64,000 bases of DNA from Paenibacillus sp. AN1007 (GTDB lineage: Bacteria; Bacillota; Bacilli; Paenibacillales; Paenibacillaceae), in the NCBI RefSeq assembly GCF_040702995.1, contig NZ_CP159992.1:5504501-5568500 (forward strand). The letters are read 5' to 3'. Positions 1 to 7,406 of this stretch are shown here, in pieces (position 1 is the stretch's first letter; every line of letters begins with the position of its first letter). Under the pieces are notes generated by a model that worked only from the letters and a program-made list of their open reading frames with translations, did not search any database and was not told the origin of the DNA. The translations under genes were made by a program, and so were the position numbers.

Positions 1-313
1 CTGCGAGTTTGGGCACCATCTTCATGTGTTCATCAAACTGAATCAGCGTCTCTCCTATTGCGGCCCGTGTCAGCGTCCAGCCGTTCCACTCTTCCGCAGG
101 GTCCAGGCTGCTGCCCAGCCAGAACAAGGCAATATTTAGATGAGACTTATTCCCTGCAGCACCTGAGATGCTCGCATCTGTATCTGATGATTTTTCCGCA
201 GCATTCGATGATGTCGAAGCCGATGAATTTTTGCCGCTGCCGCAAGCGGTGAGCACCATAATGACCATCATAGACATAAGAGCAAACAGCCACTTTCGTT
301 GAACATTCCTCAT
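1..313 (-). CDS. ABC transporter substrate-binding lipoprotein, nickel/cobalt/peptide type (5' part only)
   Basis: Only the first 104 codons lie in the window; the gene continues past the left edge. The ATG at 313 follows an AAGG-type ribosome binding site in the 18-nt gap after the upstream permease. The N-terminus is a lipoprotein signal with lipobox LTAC, then a Ser/Asn-rich linker, then a segment reading SSLDPAEEWNGW and TRAAIGETLI, typical of the start of SBP family 5 (OppA/NikA) proteins. It should bind the transported ligand outside the membrane and hand it to the two permeases encoded just upstream. Because the operon sits behind a cobalamin riboswitch, nickel or cobalt (free or chelated) is the most likely ligand. 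That is inference; a peptide ligand cannot be excluded. Confidence 0.85.
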   Translation of the reverse strand, partial: MRNVQRKWLFALMSMMVIMVLTACGSGKNSSASTSSNAAEKSSDTDASISGAAGNKSHLNIALFWLGSSLDPAEEWNGWTLTRAAIGETLIQFDEHMKMVPKLA

Positions 314-331
314 CCTTCACAATCCCTTCAG

Positions 332-1168
332 TTAACCTGTATTTTTCTTGGGATCGAGCACATCTCGCAGACTGTCTCCCAGCAAATTAAAAATGATAAC
401 CGTACTGAATATCGCAACCCCCGGATAAATTAACAACCATGGCGCGGTCTGCAGATACCTTCTGCCTTCATTTAACATCGCTCCCCACTCCGGGTCAGGC
501 GGCTGTGCACCAAGTCCCAGGAAAGAAAGTCCCGAGATGGACAGCATCATGCCGCCCACGTCCATCATCGCCATCACGATCAGGGGAGGCAGCATGTTAG
601 GCAGGATCGTTCTGCCAATGATCTGAATCTTACGCGCACCGCTGAAAGCGGCAGCAGTGACGAATTCTTTTTGCTGAAGAGAAATGACCAAGCTTCGGGC
701 CATGCGTGCATACTTTGCCCACCAGACCACCGAGAGTGCCGCTACGGTATTTAACAATCCTGGGCCCAACATGCCTACCACGGCAATTGCAAAAATCAAT
801 CCCGGAAACGCCATCAATGTATCACACAGCCGCATAAGCACCGTGTCCACCACTCCCCGGACAAAACCTGCAATTACACCAACCACTGCACCCAAACTGA
901 AGACGATCCCAATCATCACAAACGTAAGCAGCAGTGAAGTCCTTGCTCCGTACAGAAGTCGAGACAGGACACATCGTCCGAGCTGATCCGTCCCAAGTGG
1001 ATATTCGGGGCTGGACGGCTGCAGCACTTTGGCAAAATTCGTGGCGAGTGGATCATGCGGAGCCAGCAGTGGGGCAATCAGAGCCAGAATGATCCAGCTC
1101 CCGGCCAGAGACAGCACAAATACAAAGCTGCGGCGTTGTGTCAGCCATGCTCGAATTGCTGCGCTCAT
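332..1168 (-). CDS. ABC transporter permease, NikC/OppC type
   Basis: A 278-residue inner-membrane permease. It has one N-terminal membrane helix (about 15-37), a short extracytoplasmic segment with DPLATNF and LGTDQLGRCVLSRLLYGAR (the OppC_N signature), then five helices with the EAA-type loop SGARKIQIIGRTILPN near residues 175-190. That loop contacts the ATPase. The ATG directly follows the TAG of the upstream permease, so the two are translationally coupled. It should form the channel heterodimer with the 1169-2107 protein. No ATPase gene is visible in the window; it presumably lies beyond the left edge. Confidence 0.9.
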   Translation of the reverse strand: MSAAIRAWLTQRRSFVFVLSLAGSWIILALIAPLLAPHDPLATNFAKVLQPSSPEYPLGTDQLGRCVLSRLLYGARTSLLLTFVMIGIVFSLGAVVGVIAGFVRGVVDTVLMRLCDTLMAFPGLIFAIAVVGMLGPGLLNTVAALSVVWWAKYARMARSLVISLQQKEFVTAAAFSGARKIQIIGRTILPNMLPPLIVMAMMDVGGMMLSISGLSFLGLGAQPPDPEWGAMLNEGRRYLQTAPWLLIYPGVAIFSTVIIFNLLGDSLRDVLDPKKNTG

Positions 1169-2107
1169 CTAAATGTCCACATCCAATCGAATGCGCGGAT
1201 CACGCAGATGTGTCCATAGATCAACAAGCAGATTCAGCGTAACGTAGATGATCGCCATCCAGATCACATATCCCTGTATCAAAGGATAGTCTCGTGTAAA
1301 AATCGCATCCACTGCCATCTGTCCCACCCCCGGCCATACGAATAAACTTTCGACTATGGCTGCTCCGCCGAGCAGTGCACCTGTTGTCATACCCAGAAGG
1401 GTCACTATCGGCAGCAGTGAATTCGGCAAAATATGGCGCCATATGATGATTGACTCCTTCACACCTCTTGCCCTCGCCCCCATGACGTAATTCTGACTGG
1501 TCTCCTCCAGCATCGCTGCACGAATCTGCCGACTGTACTGCGCAATCAGCGGAATGGCCAGCGTGACCGCAGGCAGGATCAGACTGTTCCAGCCGGAACT
1601 GCCCATGACGGGCAGCAGCTTCAGCTGCACCCCAAACACCAGCATCAGAAGCATACCCAGCCAGAAGCTTGGCATGGACAAACCGGCAAAGGAAAATAGA
1701 CGAATCATATAATCCAGCCATTGATTTCGCCGTACAGCCGAGATGATTCCCAGCGGAAAAGAGATCAATATCACCAGAAGCATGGCACTTCCCGTTAAAC
1801 GGAGTGTTGCCGGAAGACGCGCCAGCAGCACCTCCATTACCGGACGGTCATACTTATATGACGTACCAAAGTCTCCGGTGACCACCTGCGCAAGCCACGT
1901 TCCATACCGAACCAGAAACGGCTTGTCCAATCCCAGTTCCACTCTCACTTGTCTGACCAACTCATCCGAAGGTGTGATTCCAGTGGACATCAGCATCAGT
2001 CTGGCGGGATCGCCAGGGGAAAGATAGGTTAATAGAAATGTCAGGAAGGTAATGCCAAACAGAACGGCAACCAGTTGTAATAATCGTTTAACGATATATC
2101 TGCCCAA
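1169..2107 (-). CDS. ABC transporter permease, NikB/OppB type
   Basis: First gene of the riboswitch-controlled transporter operon. It begins GRYIVKRLLQLVAVLFGITF and contains YLSPGDPARLML, the classic OppB/NikB start, then six predicted helices and the EAA loop around GARARGVKESIIIWRHILPN. I chose the TTG at 2107 because AAGGA lies 9 nt upstream and the protein then starts like its family. An in-frame ATG at 2152 would add 15 residues, but it lies only about 8 nt after the end of the terminator T-run and has only a weak ribosome binding site. Pairs with the next permease; probably imports nickel, cobalt or a metal complex, inferred from the B12 control. Confidence 0.88.
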   Translation of the reverse strand: MGRYIVKRLLQLVAVLFGITFLTFLLTYLSPGDPARLMLMSTGITPSDELVRQVRVELGLDKPFLVRYGTWLAQVVTGDFGTSYKYDRPVMEVLLARLPATLRLTGSAMLLVILISFPLGIISAVRRNQWLDYMIRLFSFAGLSMPSFWLGMLLMLVFGVQLKLLPVMGSSGWNSLILPAVTLAIPLIAQYSRQIRAAMLEETSQNYVMGARARGVKESIIIWRHILPNSLLPIVTLLGMTTGALLGGAAIVESLFVWPGVGQMAVDAIFTRDYPLIQGYVIWMAIIYVTLNLLVDLWTHLRDPRIRLDVDI

Positions 2108-2159
2108 TGAAAAACGTCCTTCCCGATGTATTGCGCATATCTTTATGTCCATTCAATCC

Positions 2160-2200
2160 AAAAAGACGCCCTTCTCCGTTACACGGAATGAGGACGTCTT
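2160..2200 (-). terminator. Intrinsic terminator of the cobalamin riboswitch
   Basis: On the minus strand AAGACG-TCCT pairs with AGGG-CGTCTT across an inner TCCGT/ACGGA hairpin, followed by five T. It lies between the B12 aptamer (2275-2462) and the first permease. It is therefore the likely expression platform: ligand-bound aptamer lets it form and shuts the operon off. Confidence 0.8.
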
Positions 2201-2274
2201 AAATAAACAGATTTTCAGAAAAAATCATGCTCTTTAAACACCTTCCTATCTCCCGTAGGGTACTGCTGTGTTTG

Positions 2275-2462
2275 TCAAACCTGGCAGGTCTCCTGGCTTC
2301 AGCATCATCACCATAGCAGCTCCTTCCCGATCTTCCCAAGATCAGTGGATATGCTGCCTGACTCCTCTGTTACAGTGGCGGGACCGCGCCGGCATCACAC
2401 CGGACTTCCCTTTTAAGCTTCTGTCCAAGCGGACAGAGCACCAAGTTCCACGTATTTAATTC
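2275..2462 (-). promoter_or_regulatory. Cobalamin (B12) riboswitch
   Basis: Read on the minus strand the region carries the conserved B12 elements in the right order: GGGAAGTCCGGTG, then GCCACTGT, then the B12 box AGCCAGGAGACCTGCC at about 2282-2297. The last is an exact match to the canonical box. Helices between these blocks can be drawn. It precedes a transcription terminator and the transporter operon, so binding of adenosylcobalamin should reduce transporter expression. In other bacteria B12 riboswitches are known to control cobalt and nickel/cobalt transporters. Confidence 0.95.
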
Positions 2463-2560
2463 AGCTTAATGTTGTTATCTGCTGCACTTCTGTATCAGTA
2501 TAGCGGCATACGGAATAATGTTCAAAACTTTTCTTTCAATATTGAAATTGATAAATGCGG

Positions 2561-3397
2561 CTAATCTCGCACTCGCGAACCCTTCGGCGATATGCCTGTC
2601 ACACGTTTGAACATTTTGGAAAAGAGCAGCGGGTCGGTGTATCCAACGGAGTGGGCTACTTCACTCACGGACAGCATCGGGTTGCGCAGCAGCTCCGCTG
2701 CACGATTCATGCGATACTCCAGGAAAAAGGCCTGCAGTGACTTGCCATATCGCTCTTTGAACAATCCTGATAAATAGGTTCGATCCAGCCCGACAGCCTG
2801 TGCGATATCCAGAATTGAGGTGCGCTGGCTGTACCTGTTCTCCATAAACTGCACAGCCTGCCGAATATAAGTTTCTTTGGGCGAAAGAAGCGGGCTTTCT
2901 TCCTCTTTAATCGGTGCGGATGCAATTAACGCTGCCATAAGTCGGTATAACAAACTTTGATGCATCACATCTCCTCCTGGAAGTTGGCTCGTTCCTGCTC
3001 TAAGCATTTCATCATACAGCGCTGCCATGGTATTCGGTTCATGAGCAGTAAACACCGGATGGGCCTCGCTTAACTGTGCACGCTGCATAAAGGCTTTTGC
3101 CTGTACACCTCTGAAGCCAAACCATGAATATGTCCATGGCTCCTCTGCATCGGCCTCATAATGGATAACTGTGTCGGGTAATATGAGAAATCCTTGGCCC
3201 TCACTCAGATGATATTTCCGATCATCCATATACACCGTGCCATGGCCTTCATGAATGTAATGCACAATATAGGAATCACGTACCCCCGGTCCCCAATAAT
3301 GGGCAGGATCACATGCCTCCCATCCATAAAATAATAAGACCAGCTCCATCTGTGTCCAGCCCGCAGAAACGACATTCATTTCAATTTTCCGGCTCAT
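2561..3397 (-). CDS. AraC family regulator with N-terminal cupin sensor
   Basis: 278 residues starting at the ATG at 3397, which has a strong AAAGGAGG 7 nt upstream; an in-frame upstream start would add 20 residues but lacks such a site. Residues about 20-110 form a sugar-sensing cupin (YIVHYIHEGHGTVYMDDRKYHLSEGQGFL, quoted in pieces: YIVHYIHEGHGT and YHLSEGQGFLILP). The last ~100 residues are two helix-turn-helix motifs (SILDIAQAVGLDRTYLSGLF and VSEVAHSVGYTDPLLFSKMF). It is transcribed divergently from the GH4 alpha-galactosidase gene, so it most likely activates that gene in response to an alpha-galactoside such as melibiose or raffinose. Confidence 0.92.
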   Translation of the reverse strand: MSRKIEMNVVSAGWTQMELVLLFYGWEACDPAHYWGPGVRDSYIVHYIHEGHGTVYMDDRKYHLSEGQGFLILPDTVIHYEADAEEPWTYSWFGFRGVQAKAFMQRAQLSEAHPVFTAHEPNTMAALYDEMLRAGTSQLPGGDVMHQSLLYRLMAALIASAPIKEEESPLLSPKETYIRQAVQFMENRYSQRTSILDIAQAVGLDRTYLSGLFKERYGKSLQAFFLEYRMNRAAELLRNPMLSVSEVAHSVGYTDPLLFSKMFKRVTGISPKGSRVRD

Positions 3398-3621
3398 GTT
3401 AACCTCCTTTCGACGTTGATGATCAACTATCTTAAATGAAACCTGGATAGTCCCCACTTGTATTCACACTAAATTATAACAGGTGAAAAACGCAAATTAT
3501 TCATGAAAACGAAAACATAAATGGGATTATGCCATGTTTGGGAGGGGTTGAACCATAGTGATATGAGCCTGTTCGGCCTATAGTTGGGGTACAACATTTT
3601 TTCGGGAAGGATGAACATGGG

Positions 3622-4920
3622 ATGAATAAAATTACGTTTCTTGGTGCGGGCAGCACCGTTTTTGTTAAAAATGTATTAGGTGATGTCATGATGACGGAGG
3701 CTCTGCAGGATTTTGAACTGGCCTTGTTTGATATTGATGCCGAGCGTCTCGGCGACTCCGAGCGCTTGTTAACCAGCTTGGCCCAATCGCTGGGCAGCCG
3801 CTGTTCCGTGAAGACATATCATGACCGCAAGGAAGCGCTGCGCGGAGCCAAATATGTAATTAATGCAATTCAAGTCGGCGGATATGACCCGTGTACGATC
3901 ACCGATTTTGAAATTCCGAAGAAATACGGCCTGCGTCAAACGATTGCCGATACCCTCGGCATTGGCGGCATCTTCCGCAACCTGCGCACCATCCCGGTGA
4001 TGCTGGACTTCGCCAAGGATATGCAGGAAGTATGCCCGGATGCCTGGTTCCTGAACTATACGAATCCGATGGCTGTGCTTACTAATGTTATGAACGTGCA
4101 TGGCGGGATCAAAACGGTAGGACTGTGCCACAGTGTGCAGGTCTGCGTACCCCATCTCTTCGATGCGCTGGGGATCGATCAGACAGGTGTTATCGCCAAG
4201 ATTGCTGGTATTAACCATATGGCATGGCTGCTGGAGGTTACAAAAGATGGACAGGATCTCTATCCTGAGATCAAACGACTTGCGAGACAAAAGCAGCAGG
4301 AAACCCATGACGATATGGTACGTTATGAACTGATGCACCGTTTTGGTTACTACGTAACCGAGTCCTCCGAGCATAACGCGGAGTATCACCCGTATTTTAT
4401 CAAACGTAACTACCCTGAACTGATCGAACGCTTCAACATTCCGCTGGATGAGTATCCGCGCCGCTGTGTAAACCAGATTGCAGAGTGGAAGGAGATGCGG
4501 GAGAAGCTGTTCGCAAGCGAAAATATTCAGCATACCCGCAGCCGCGAATATGCTTCACATATTATGGAAGCCATGGAGACAGATCGACCGTACAAGATCG
4601 GCGGAAATGTCATGAATAACGGACTCATCACTAATCTGCCGCGTGAAGCATGTGTCGAAGTTCCTTGTCTGGTTGATGGTTCCGGTATCAGCCCAACATA
4701 CATTGGCGACCTGCCGCCGCAGCTGGCAGCACTGAACCGCACCAACATCAACACGCAACTGCTCACCATTGAAGCCGCAATGACGGGTAAAAAAGAGCAT
4801 ATCTACCATGCAGCTATGCTTGATCCACACACGGCAGCTGAACTTTCCATGGACGACATCGTGTCCATGTGCGACGATTTGATTGAAGCCCACGGCGACT
4901 GGCTGCCCAAATTCTCATAA
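3622..4920 (+). CDS. melA: GH4 alpha-galactosidase (MelA-like)
   Basis: 432 residues, the usual size of family 4 glycosidases. It opens with an NAD-binding Rossmann fold (ITFLGAGSTVF). It carries the family 4 metal and substrate motifs WFLNYTNPMAVLT near residue 145 and VGLCHSVQ near residue 170, where Cys and His bind manganese, and GINHMAWLLE near residue 195. GH4 enzymes hydrolyse by a redox/elimination route needing NAD and a divalent metal in the cytoplasm. The sequence most resembles MelA alpha-galactosidases; an alpha-glucuronidase specificity is less likely. GGGAAGG lies ~11 nt before the ATG. A stem-loop terminator follows at once, so it is monocistronic. Confidence 0.9.
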   Translation: MNKITFLGAGSTVFVKNVLGDVMMTEALQDFELALFDIDAERLGDSERLLTSLAQSLGSRCSVKTYHDRKEALRGAKYVINAIQVGGYDPCTITDFEIPKKYGLRQTIADTLGIGGIFRNLRTIPVMLDFAKDMQEVCPDAWFLNYTNPMAVLTNVMNVHGGIKTVGLCHSVQVCVPHLFDALGIDQTGVIAKIAGINHMAWLLEVTKDGQDLYPEIKRLARQKQQETHDDMVRYELMHRFGYYVTESSEHNAEYHPYFIKRNYPELIERFNIPLDEYPRRCVNQIAEWKEMREKLFASENIQHTRSREYASHIMEAMETDRPYKIGGNVMNNGLITNLPREACVEVPCLVDGSGISPTYIGDLPPQLAALNRTNINTQLLTIEAAMTGKKEHIYHAAMLDPHTAAELSMDDIVSMCDDLIEAHGDWLPKFS

Positions 4921-4930
4921 TATAAAAATC

Positions 4931-4972
4931 GAGCACCGTTCCTTTAGAATGTTAAAGGGACGGTGCTCTTTG
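4931..4972 (+). terminator. Terminator after the alpha-galactosidase gene
   Basis: GAGCACCGT and ACGGTGCTC form a long stem with an inner CCTTT/AAAGG pairing, ending in TTT. Eleven bases after the melA stop codon. Confidence 0.8.
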
Positions 4973-5076
4973 AATTTATTTTAAGAAGACCATGAACTTT
5001 TTCGCCGTACTTTACCGAGATCCCTGAAACGTATACATCGCACTGTACTGTCCTCACTGAAACTTGTAACATACTG

Positions 5077-5778
5077 CTACTCCGCAGGCAGCAGAAAGCG
5101 ATATCCGATGCCTGGTTCTGTCTGGATATAGATTGGGCGGGTGGGGTCTTCTTTTAACTTTTTACGCAAATGGCCCACATAAATCCGCAGATAGTGACTG
5201 TCTGATTCATGATGCTGTGCACCCCATACCTGCTGCAGAAGCTGACGCTGGGTAATAATTTTACCCGCATTGGAGGCAAGCACCTTCAGCATCTCATATT
5301 CCGTCGGCGTTAACTTGACCTGCTCCCCGTCCAGTTCAACCTGTCTGAGAGCCAAATCAATTACCAATGAACCGAAGCGCAGAACCGGTTCATCGGTTGT
5401 TTTGGCCACATGCCGCAGCGCCACCCGGATTCGGGCCACCAGTTCACCCATGCCAAACGGCTTGGTCACATAATCATCTGCGCCACCATCCAGTGCAGCA
5501 ATTTTATCCGCTTCCTGATCCTTCGCTGTAAGCACAATGATCGGCACCTGTGACCATTCCCTTATCCGGTGAAGTACGTCCATGCCGGACATTCCTGGTA
5601 AACCGAGATCGAGTATGATCAAATCAGGATGCATGATGCTTGCCTGCATAATTCCGTCCTCCCCATCAGCACACTCGTAATGCTCATACTGGTGAGCCTG
5701 AAGAGTCACTTTTAACAGTTTGCGAATCTGCGGCTCATCGTCAATCACCAGAATACGAGCTCCTGATGCGTCGTTCAT
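5077..5778 (-). CDS. kdpE: KdpE response regulator
   Basis: 233-residue OmpR-type regulator: receiver domain (ILVIDDEPQIRKLL, phospho-acceptor Asp in LIILDLGLPG near residue 57, Lys in YVTKPFG) and a C-terminal winged helix (LTPTEYEMLKVLASNAGKII, then HYLRIYVGHLRKKL). It starts at the ATG immediately after the TAG of the histidine kinase gene. As last gene of the kdp operon it should activate kdpFABC when potassium is low or cyclic-di-AMP falls. A KdpE-like palindromic site lies upstream of the operon at 14712-14727. Confidence 0.95.
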   Translation of the reverse strand: MNDASGARILVIDDEPQIRKLLKVTLQAHQYEHYECADGEDGIMQASIMHPDLIILDLGLPGMSGMDVLHRIREWSQVPIIVLTAKDQEADKIAALDGGADDYVTKPFGMGELVARIRVALRHVAKTTDEPVLRFGSLVIDLALRQVELDGEQVKLTPTEYEMLKVLASNAGKIITQRQLLQQVWGAQHHESDSHYLRIYVGHLRKKLKEDPTRPIYIQTEPGIGYRFLLPAE

Positions 5779-7389
5779 CTATTCTCCAACCTCTCCTTGC
5801 CCTGAACAGGAACACGGCAATTCTTCTGTTCCCTCAGGCAGTTCTATACGTATTCTCGTTCCCCCATCCGGATTTGCCTCAGCTTGAATTGTACCTCCGT
5901 GAACTTCCACGATACCTTTGCAGATGGCAAGCCCCAATCCGGTTCCCGTAATATGCTGCGTGGATGGAGAACGATAAAACTTATCGAAAATGCGAGCGCG
6001 CTCCGGCTCCGGAATGCCGATCCCCTGGTCATCTACGATGAAGGTCAGGGAAGCTTGATTTCTTTCCTTCTTAACCTGAATAGTAACCCTGCTCTCATTG
6101 GGTGAATACTTAACCGCGTTGCTGACGATGTTTACAAGCACCTGTTCCAAGAGCACTTCATCTCCGTAATAAAATACAGGTTCCTCCGGCAGCTGCACCG
6201 CAATCTCATGATGAAGGCTGAATTCCCTCACCTTCATCAGTACAATGCTGATCATATCCCCTACGTCACACCATTTGCGATTCAACTGCAGCATGCCGCT
6301 CTCCAGCCGTACCATCCCCAGCAGGTTGGTCACCAGACGATTCATACGCAGTGCGCCATCGCGGATGTTGCCAGTCAATTCTTTTCGGTCCTCTGCTGTA
6401 AAAAGGTGGTCATTCTCAATAAGTCCGGCAGCCGAGCCGATAATAGCGGTTAAAGGTGTGCGCAGTTCGTGGGAGACGGAATCCAGCAGTGCAGTTCGGA
6501 TACGCTCGGATTCGGCGGTAATCTGGGAAAGGCGAGCCTCCTCAGCCAGCTTCATCCGAGCGATGGCACCTGCCGCAAGGCTTCCGCAGGCATCCAGCAG
6601 CAGATGCTGCTCCTGCTGTTTCTCCGTCTCTCCAGCGGTCATGTCTACGGCAAGTACACCGTGAATGCGATCCTCTATCCGAAGCGGAACGTACAGGCCG
6701 GAGGATTCCCCGAGTTTGGGTGATCCTCTGCCCGCAGTCTGTCCGTGTTTAAACACCCAATCCGCGATAGCCAGCTCCGAGGGACGGGTTCCCCAGACAC
6801 TTCTCTCTGTATCTTGATCAGATGCATAGTTCATCCCAAGCTTTATTTCACCCTGCTGATCCGGCAGATAAATAGCCGCTGGACTCCCTATCATCAGGGA
6901 TATCTGGCGAGTCATGTTATCCAGCAGGGTATCCAGATCCGTAATCGCAGTGATCTGGCGGCTCAGATCATACAAGGCATTCGCTGCTGCTTCCCGTGAT
7001 TTAACCCTCTCCAGCTGATGCCGCAGCCGACCTGCAAGACTGGCCGTCATAACAGCAACTGCCAGATATACTGCGAACGAGATCAGATACTGCAAATCTT
7101 CCACAGTAAAACTGAGGTAAGGTGGAACGAAAAAGAAATCAAACATAACAATACTGAGCGCTGCCGCATACACAGCAGGTCCCATTCCACAATATACAGC
7201 ACTGATCAGAATGGGAAACAAATAAACCAAGGCAGCATTCACCAAGTCACCACTCATGCGGGTGGCATGAAGTACGACAGTTAACAGAATGATGCCAAGT
7301 GTAACCCATATATAAGCAGGGGACCTTCTCCAGCGGAACGGCTCCTGTTTACTTTTCTTATGCCTGCCCTTTTTCATATGCTCCGACAA
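5779..7389 (-). CDS. kdpD: KdpD C-terminal half: membrane histidine kinase without the KdpD sensor domain
   Basis: About 536 residues. It has four membrane helices (DUF4118-type, residues ~15-120: AYIWVTLGIILLTVVL, VMFDFFFVPPYLSF), a GAF domain (~150-290), HisKA with the phospho-acceptor His in SVSHELRTPLTAIIG, and an ATPase domain (NIVSNAVKYSPNESRV, GTGLGLAICKGIVEVHGG). It lacks the ~370-residue N-terminal KdpD/USP region, which is encoded by the preceding separate gene. TTG at 7389 has AGGTGG 8 nt upstream and is my preferred start; GTG at 7401 and ATG at 7377 are alternatives. It should phosphorylate KdpE. Confidence 0.92.
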   Translation of the reverse strand: MSEHMKKGRHKKSKQEPFRWRRSPAYIWVTLGIILLTVVLHATRMSGDLVNAALVYLFPILISAVYCGMGPAVYAAALSIVMFDFFFVPPYLSFTVEDLQYLISFAVYLAVAVMTASLAGRLRHQLERVKSREAAANALYDLSRQITAITDLDTLLDNMTRQISLMIGSPAAIYLPDQQGEIKLGMNYASDQDTERSVWGTRPSELAIADWVFKHGQTAGRGSPKLGESSGLYVPLRIEDRIHGVLAVDMTAGETEKQQEQHLLLDACGSLAAGAIARMKLAEEARLSQITAESERIRTALLDSVSHELRTPLTAIIGSAAGLIENDHLFTAEDRKELTGNIRDGALRMNRLVTNLLGMVRLESGMLQLNRKWCDVGDMISIVLMKVREFSLHHEIAVQLPEEPVFYYGDEVLLEQVLVNIVSNAVKYSPNESRVTIQVKKERNQASLTFIVDDQGIGIPEPERARIFDKFYRSPSTQHITGTGLGLAICKGIVEVHGGTIQAEANPDGGTRIRIELPEGTEELPCSCSGQGEVGE

Positions 7390-7406
7390 ATTGAATTCCA
7401 CCTGCT

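Noticed and set aside
3769-4533. 254-codon minus-strand open frame
   Set aside because: Antisense to the GH4 alpha-galactosidase, which has complete catalytic motifs.
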